DNA of 64,000 nt from JAYPUA01 sp038133845 (GTDB lineage Bacteria; SAR324; NAC60-12): NCBI GenBank assembly GCA_038133845.1, contig JAYPUA010000002.1, forward strand, positions 128,778-192,777. Direction: 5' to 3'. The position numbers and the translations under genes were made by a program. The notes under the pieces are model-generated. The model made no database searches. It had not been told where the DNA came from and saw only the letters and a program-made list of their open reading frames with translations. Positions 60,188-64,000 of this stretch are shown here, in pieces (position 1 is the first letter of the stretch; each line of letters opens with the position of its first letter).

Positions 60188-60637
60188 TCAGCCGTCCAGA
60201 CTCTTGCGAGCCTCGACAGCCAGGGCATCGGCCCGCTCGTTTTCCGGGTCTCCGTTGTGGGCCTTCACCCACTTCCAGTCGACCTCGTGGGTCCGGCTGA
60301 GCTCCAGCAGACGTTGCCAGAGATCCTGGTTGGCCACCGGCTTCCCCGTGGAGGTTTTCCAGTTCTTGCGGAGCCAGTTCTCCAGCCAGTGCTGCTCAAA
60401 GGCATTGCGCAGGTACTGCGAGTCCGTGTACAGCGTCACGCGGCACGGCTTGCGAAGCGCCTGCAAGGCCTCGATCGCAGCCGTCAGCTCCATGCGGTTG
60501 TTGGTCGAGTTCGGCTCCGCTCCGGAGAGCTCCTTGCGATGCTGCAGCTCTTGCGAGATCAACACCACTCCCCATCCGCCATTTCCCGGGTTGGGGGAGC
60601 AGGCTCCGTCAGTGTAGATGATGACTTCAGGTTTCAT
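60188..60637 (-). CDS. rnhA: Ribonuclease HI
   Basis: A 149-residue nuclease degrading RNA in RNA-DNA hybrids. The acidic catalytic set is visible in IIYTDGACSPNPG, NRMELTAAIEAL, LYTDSQYL and NERADALA, with the active-site His loop WVKAHNGDPENE. The basic handle region NWLRKNWKTSTGKPV is like E. coli. GGAG lies seven bases before the ATG. Confidence 0.96.
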   Translation of the reverse strand: MKPEVIIYTDGACSPNPGNGGWGVVLISQELQHRKELSGAEPNSTNNRMELTAAIEALQALRKPCRVTLYTDSQYLRNAFEQHWLENWLRKNWKTSTGKPVANQDLWQRLLELSRTHEVDWKWVKAHNGDPENERADALAVEARKSLDG

Positions 60638-60697
60638 TCAAGCTCCTTTCCCTCCCCATGCTAGAGCATCCACCTCCAGACAAAAGCCGGAAACCGC

Positions 60698-61084
60698 ATG
60701 AGCTACCTTGAGCATGGCATCTGGATCTACGTGGATCCGGACGAGCAGGAGGTGGAATTGATCGAGGAAACGCTGGACCTGGAGACCCTCTGCGAACGGC
60801 TCCGCTGCGATGCCACCGACCTGGTGCAGGTGCAAGGCACCCTGCACGGCTACATCGATGGCGAAGGTGAGGTCGGAGAACGTCAGACTCGCTGGAAGCT
60901 CAATGACGTCGAGTGTTTTGGCCCAATGCTGCTTTTTCACCTCAACGAAGAGGAGACGGAGATGATCTCCTGCTCCGAAGACGACCGAGAGATGGTCGAA
61001 GAGTGGGTGGACTTTCTGACCGAGAACTTCTCCCCGTCCCCCTCCCAACCCCTTGAACTCGAACGAAAGGAACACGATGCCTGA
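60698..61084 (+). CDS. Uncharacterised small acidic protein
   Basis: A 128-residue cytoplasmic protein with strong acidic bias (EEVELIEETLDLETL, NEEETEMISCSEDDREMVEEW) and a beta-rich middle. No family was recognised. It starts at ATG 60698 and its stop overlaps the yhdH start by eight bases, so it is probably co-expressed with the reductase. It is a possible regulator or chaperone of its neighbour, without evidence. Confidence 0.6.
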   Translation: MSYLEHGIWIYVDPDEQEVELIEETLDLETLCERLRCDATDLVQVQGTLHGYIDGEGEVGERQTRWKLNDVECFGPMLLFHLNEEETEMISCSEDDREMVEEWVDFLTENFSPSPSQPLELERKEHDA

Positions 61085-62075
61085 AGCAAACTTCCGCGCC
61101 CTCCTGATTACCGAAAATGCTGACAAGACCTTCACCCGGGAGGTCACGGAGCGCTCCCTCTCGGACCTCCCGGAAGGAGAAGTCCTGGTCCGCGTGCACT
61201 TCTCCTCGCTGAACTACAAGGACGGCCTCTCCTCCATCGGCAACCGAGGCGTGACCCGCAGCTATCCTCACACCCCAGGAATCGACGCCTCCGGAGTGGT
61301 CGAGGACAGCGCAAGCCCGGAGTTCAAACCCGGAGATGAAGTGATCGTCACCAGCTACGACTTGGGCATGAACACCTCCGGAGGCTTTGGCCAGTACATT
61401 CGGGTTCCGGCAGCCTGGGTGGTTCCGCTTCCCCAAGGGCTGAGCCTGAAGGAGTCCATGATTTACGGGACCGCGGGCTACACGGCGGCCCTCTCGGTGC
61501 ACCTGCTGCAAAAGAACGGGATCACTCCGGATCACGGAGAGGCGGTGGTCACCGGAGCCACCGGAGGAGTCGGAAGCGTCTCGGTGGCCCTGCTCGCCAA
61601 GGCCGGGTTTTCGGTGATTGCCGCAACCGGCAAGCCGCAGGAGGAAGAGTTCCTGAAAAAGCTGGGGGCGTCCGGGATTGTCTCCCGGGAGGAGGTGGAT
61701 GATGCCTCCGGCAAACCGCTGCTCAAGGAGCGTTGGGCAGCAGCGGTCGACACGGTCGGCGGAACCACCTTGGCCACCTTGCTCAAGTCCGCCAAGCGCG
61801 GAGGAGCCGTTGCCGCGACCGGGCTCGTGGCATCCCCGGACTTGCCAACCTCGGTGTTCCCGTTTATTCTGCGGGGCGTTTCCCTGCTGGGAGTTGACTC
61901 ACAGGAAACCCCGATGCCGTTGCGCCGTGAACTCTGGAGCCGCATGGCCTCGGACTGGAAGCTGGACCAGTTGAGCGATCTGACTGTGGACTGCACGCTG
62001 GAGACGCTCCTTCCGGAAATCGACAAAATTCTCAAAGGGCAGCAGCGCGGTCGTGTTGTTGTCGACCTTCGCTAA
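61077..62075 (+). CDS. Acrylyl-CoA reductase-type quinone oxidoreductase (YhdH/AcuI)
   Basis: A 332-residue zinc-free MDR oxidoreductase. SSLNYKDGLSSIGNRGVTRSYPHTPGIDASG (in family blocks), YGTAGYTAALSVHLL, the NADPH motif GATGGVGSVSVALLAKAG and the closing QQRGRVVVDL identify the YhdH/AcuI family, which reduces acryloyl-CoA with NADPH in some members. The ATG at 61077 follows GAAAGGAACAC. A role in acrylate or propionate detoxification is family-based; the substrate here is not proven. Confidence 0.9.
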   Translation: MPEANFRALLITENADKTFTREVTERSLSDLPEGEVLVRVHFSSLNYKDGLSSIGNRGVTRSYPHTPGIDASGVVEDSASPEFKPGDEVIVTSYDLGMNTSGGFGQYIRVPAAWVVPLPQGLSLKESMIYGTAGYTAALSVHLLQKNGITPDHGEAVVTGATGGVGSVSVALLAKAGFSVIAATGKPQEEEFLKKLGASGIVSREEVDDASGKPLLKERWAAAVDTVGGTTLATLLKSAKRGGAVAATGLVASPDLPTSVFPFILRGVSLLGVDSQETPMPLRRELWSRMASDWKLDQLSDLTVDCTLETLLPEIDKILKGQQRGRVVVDLR

Positions 62076-62122
62076 CCGAGCAAAGTGCTTTCCAGCCACT
62101 CCCTGCTACCCCAGGAGCCATC

Positions 62123-63487
62123 ATGAGTGACCCGGTCAAATACCTCCTCTCCGAAGATCAGATGCCCAAGAGTTGGTACAACATTGCGGCAGACCTTCCC
62201 TCCATGCCCCCACCGCCTCTGCATCCGGGGACCCATCAGCCAATTGGTCCGGATGACCTGGCCCCTCTTTTTCCGATGGAGTTGATCCTTCAGGAAGTGA
62301 GCGCCGAGCGGGAGATCGAGATCCCGGAGCCGGTGCGCGACATCTACCGGCAGTGGCGTCCATCCCCTCTGTATCGTGCGCGACGGCTGGAGCAGGTCCT
62401 CGACACCCCGGCTCGGATCTACTACAAGTACGAAGGCGTGAGCCCAACCGGGAGCCACAAGCCCAACACCGCGGTAGCCCAGGCGTTCTACAACCAGCAG
62501 GCTGGAGTGAAGAAGATCTCCACCGAGACCGGAGCCGGACAGTGGGGATCCTCGCTGGCCTTTGCCGGAGGCGTGTTTGGCATCCAGATCGAGGTCTTCA
62601 TGGTCAAGGTCAGCTTCCAGCAAAAGCCTTACCGCAAGGCGATGATGGAAGCCTTTGGCGCAAGCTGCACCCCCTCCCCCTCAGACAAGACACAGGCGGG
62701 TCGAGCAATCCTGGAACAAAATCCGGACTCCACCGGAAGTCTGGGAATTGCGATCTCCGAAGCCGTTGAGGTCGCAGCACTCAATGAAGACACCAAGTAT
62801 GCCCTGGGCAGCGTGCTGAACCACGTGCTGCTGCACCAGACGGTTACCGGCATCGAGGCCATTCAGCAGATGGAAATGGCCAACGACTATCCGGACGTCG
62901 TGGTGGGCTGCACAGGTGGAGGCTCCAACTTCGCGGGGCTGGTCTTCCCGTTCCTGGGAGAGCAGCTGCGTGGCGGAAAGAACGTGAAGGTGCTGGCCGT
63001 GGAGCCGGCCGCGTGTCCCAGCCTAACCCGCGGCAAGTACGCTTACGACTTCGGCGATACCGTCCACCTGGCCCCGCTGGTCAAGATGCACACGCTGGGG
63101 TCCACCTTTGTTCCTCCCGGATTCCATGCCGGAGGACTGCGCTACCACGGCATGGCCCCACTGATCAGCCACATCAAGGAGCTGGGACTGCTGGACGCCG
63201 TCGCTTATCACCAGAACGCCTGCTTCGAGGCGGGGGTGCTCTTTGGACGCACCGAGGGCATCTTGCCAGCTCCGGAGGCCAACCACGCGGTCAAGGGCGC
63301 GATTGACGAGGCGCTGCGCTGCAAGCGTGAAGGCAAGTCCGAGGCGATCCTGTTCAACCTCTGTGGACACGGACACTTCGACATGCAGGCCTACATGGAC
63401 TACTTCTCCGGGAAGCTGGAGGATCGTGACTACGACGAGCAGGAGCTGGCCATGGCTCTGTCCGGTCTGCCCTCTGTGGCCGCCTAA
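62123..63487 (+). CDS. Tryptophan synthase beta-like enzyme, TrpB2 type
   Basis: A 454-residue PLP enzyme of the long TrpB2 subgroup, about 50 residues longer than TrpB1. The PLP Lys is in VSPTGSHKPNTAVAQ. ETGAGQWGSSLAFAGGVFG, GCTGGGSNFAGLVFPFLG and LPAPEANHAVKGAI are typical. TrpB2 enzymes convert indole and serine to tryptophan, usually without TrpA, as an indole salvage or stand-alone step. No trpA or other trp gene is near. Confidence 0.9.
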   Translation: MSDPVKYLLSEDQMPKSWYNIAADLPSMPPPPLHPGTHQPIGPDDLAPLFPMELILQEVSAEREIEIPEPVRDIYRQWRPSPLYRARRLEQVLDTPARIYYKYEGVSPTGSHKPNTAVAQAFYNQQAGVKKISTETGAGQWGSSLAFAGGVFGIQIEVFMVKVSFQQKPYRKAMMEAFGASCTPSPSDKTQAGRAILEQNPDSTGSLGIAISEAVEVAALNEDTKYALGSVLNHVLLHQTVTGIEAIQQMEMANDYPDVVVGCTGGGSNFAGLVFPFLGEQLRGGKNVKVLAVEPAACPSLTRGKYAYDFGDTVHLAPLVKMHTLGSTFVPPGFHAGGLRYHGMAPLISHIKELGLLDAVAYHQNACFEAGVLFGRTEGILPAPEANHAVKGAIDEALRCKREGKSEAILFNLCGHGHFDMQAYMDYFSGKLEDRDYDEQELAMALSGLPSVAA

Positions 63488-63528
63488 CTTGTTGCTATTT
63501 CAAGCAAGCCTAGTAGAGTAGTTGCGCA

Positions 63529-63765
63529 ATGAGCGAAACCTTTCCTCTGGACGACCTCAAGCGCCGCCTGCGCGTGGAGCAGACGGTGCGAGACTTCCTG
63601 CACCTGATGGACGAGAACGAGCTGGATCTTGAGGAAGGGTTGGTCGCTTGGAACATGCTGGGATTTACCATCTTCCAGGATCAGTATCCGGAAGAAACGC
63701 ACGAGCAGATTCAGCAGCGGATGATCGACTTTTCCCAAAGTCTCTTTCATGGACGCAACTCCTGA
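63529..63765 (+). CDS. Uncharacterised small protein, 78 aa
   Basis: A soluble, acidic, mostly helical protein (LKRRLRVEQTVRDFLHLMDENELDLEEGLVAW split across two helices). No family or metal motif was seen. It lies 41 bases after trpB2 and 21 bases before the porin gene, so it may share the transcript of either. The start is the only ATG in frame. Confidence 0.55.
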   Translation: MSETFPLDDLKRRLRVEQTVRDFLHLMDENELDLEEGLVAWNMLGFTIFQDQYPEETHEQIQQRMIDFSQSLFHGRNS

Positions 63766-63786
63766 ATCCCCCTGAACGGTTTTTCA

Positions 63787-64000
63787 ATGTCCTTCAAACT
63801 CCTACGCCACCTCTGCTTGTCCGGAGTCCTGCTGGGCGTCACGGCTTTGCCCACCTTGGGCAAGGAAGCCGCGTTCGTCAAGGAGAGCATCCGGGCCCGA
63901 GGCATGGGGAACGCCTTCACGGCAGCCGCCAACGACGAGTCCGTCCTCTTCTACAACCCCGCCGGGTTGCGTTCGGTGTCCTACAACATCTTCGAGTTGG
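63787..64000 (+). CDS. OmpP1/FadL-type outer-membrane protein, 5' part only
   Basis: 71 codons are visible before the window ends. The signal peptide is about residues 1-25 (LCLSGVLLGVTALPTLG). The mature start KEAAFVKESIRARGMGNAFTAAANDESVLFYNPAGL is the FadL/OmpP1 (or PorV-like) opening, with the NPAGL motif. It would be a beta-barrel taking up hydrophobic compounds or assisting transport. Substrate and length are unknown because it is truncated by the window. Confidence 0.75.
   Translation, partial: MSFKLLRHLCLSGVLLGVTALPTLGKEAAFVKESIRARGMGNAFTAAANDESVLFYNPAGLRSVSYNIFEL

Noticed and set aside
1..64000. tRNA, rRNA, insertion sequences, integrase-associated attachment sites
   Set aside because: The intergenic gaps were read on both strands and no cloverleaf, transposase or tRNA-flanking repeat was seen. 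The Xer-like gene has no phage genes or tRNA around it.

Overview
The window reads as one contiguous piece of chromosome (about 58-60% GC by eye) from a free-living Gram-negative bacterium. Supporting signs are a FadL/OmpP1-type porin, lipoproteins with a lipobox, periplasmic c-type and b-type cytochromes, an E. coli-type homodimeric pyruvate dehydrogenase E1, a zapA gene followed by a 6S-like RNA, and a FleSR/FlrBC-type sigma-54 two-component pair. A double-length UvrA, a SEC-C methionine aminopeptidase, a bacterial acyl-CoA-binding protein and TrpB2 do not fit the common gammaproteobacterial layout. A deltaproteobacterial or other deep proteobacterial-like lineage is possible, but I cannot fix the taxon. 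I see no rRNA, tRNA, insertion sequence, prophage or CRISPR array.

Layout. (1) 1-3556, minus: sodB (cut by the window edge), a shikimate-kinase-like P-loop kinase, two uncharacterised proteins and an RbgA-type GTPase. (2) 3795-10274, plus: zapA, a structured RNA gene (probable 6S RNA), then a tight run of overlapping genes: a XerC/D-like recombinase with an altered active site, a FabF-type ketosynthase, an acyl carrier protein, a type III polyketide synthase, an ICMT-type methyltransferase, a LUD protein and L-2-hydroxyglutarate dehydrogenase. This looks like an alkylpyrone/alkylresorcinol-type lipid pathway with its own ketosynthase-ACP pair. (3) 10276-20762, minus: dadA, the pyruvate dehydrogenase operon aceE-aceF-lpd, an FGE-domain lipoprotein, and an MsrQ-like membrane heme protein with a diheme cytochrome c. 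(4) 20964-30355, plus: a CusRS-like two-component system, then an amino-acid-type binding protein, an enlarged permease, a kinase-M23-aminotransferase fusion, a periplasmic rhodanese and a DUF1479 oxygenase-like protein. The last five look like one uptake and catabolism unit.

(5) 30311-40583, minus: comEC, a 58-residue membrane protein, a DmdC-like acyl-CoA dehydrogenase, fabF-acpP-fabG, mraY, frr, pyrH, tsf and rpsB. This is a translation-factor operon joined to fatty-acid synthesis and one peptidoglycan step. (6) 40789-53568, mixed strands: rimI-like, a tandem uvrA, hflK, map, lepB, argA, yqgE, an uncharacterised DUF721-like protein and rsgA. (7) 53581-56402, minus: the sigma-54 regulator and its soluble kinase. 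(8) 56572-64000: ACBP-gatA-serS-ytfJ, rnhA (minus), a small acidic protein, an AcuI/YhdH reductase, trpB2, a small protein and the start of an outer-membrane protein gene.

Two features hold across the window. All six convergent gene pairs abut or overlap (from 45 bp overlap to an 8 bp gap) with no visible intrinsic terminator. The palindrome TCCGGA is strongly over-represented in every reading frame. No stretch longer than 300 bases lacks a gene; the longest gaps are the aceE leader (17709-17941), the zapA upstream region (3557-3794) and the 6S-like RNA region (4089-4340).
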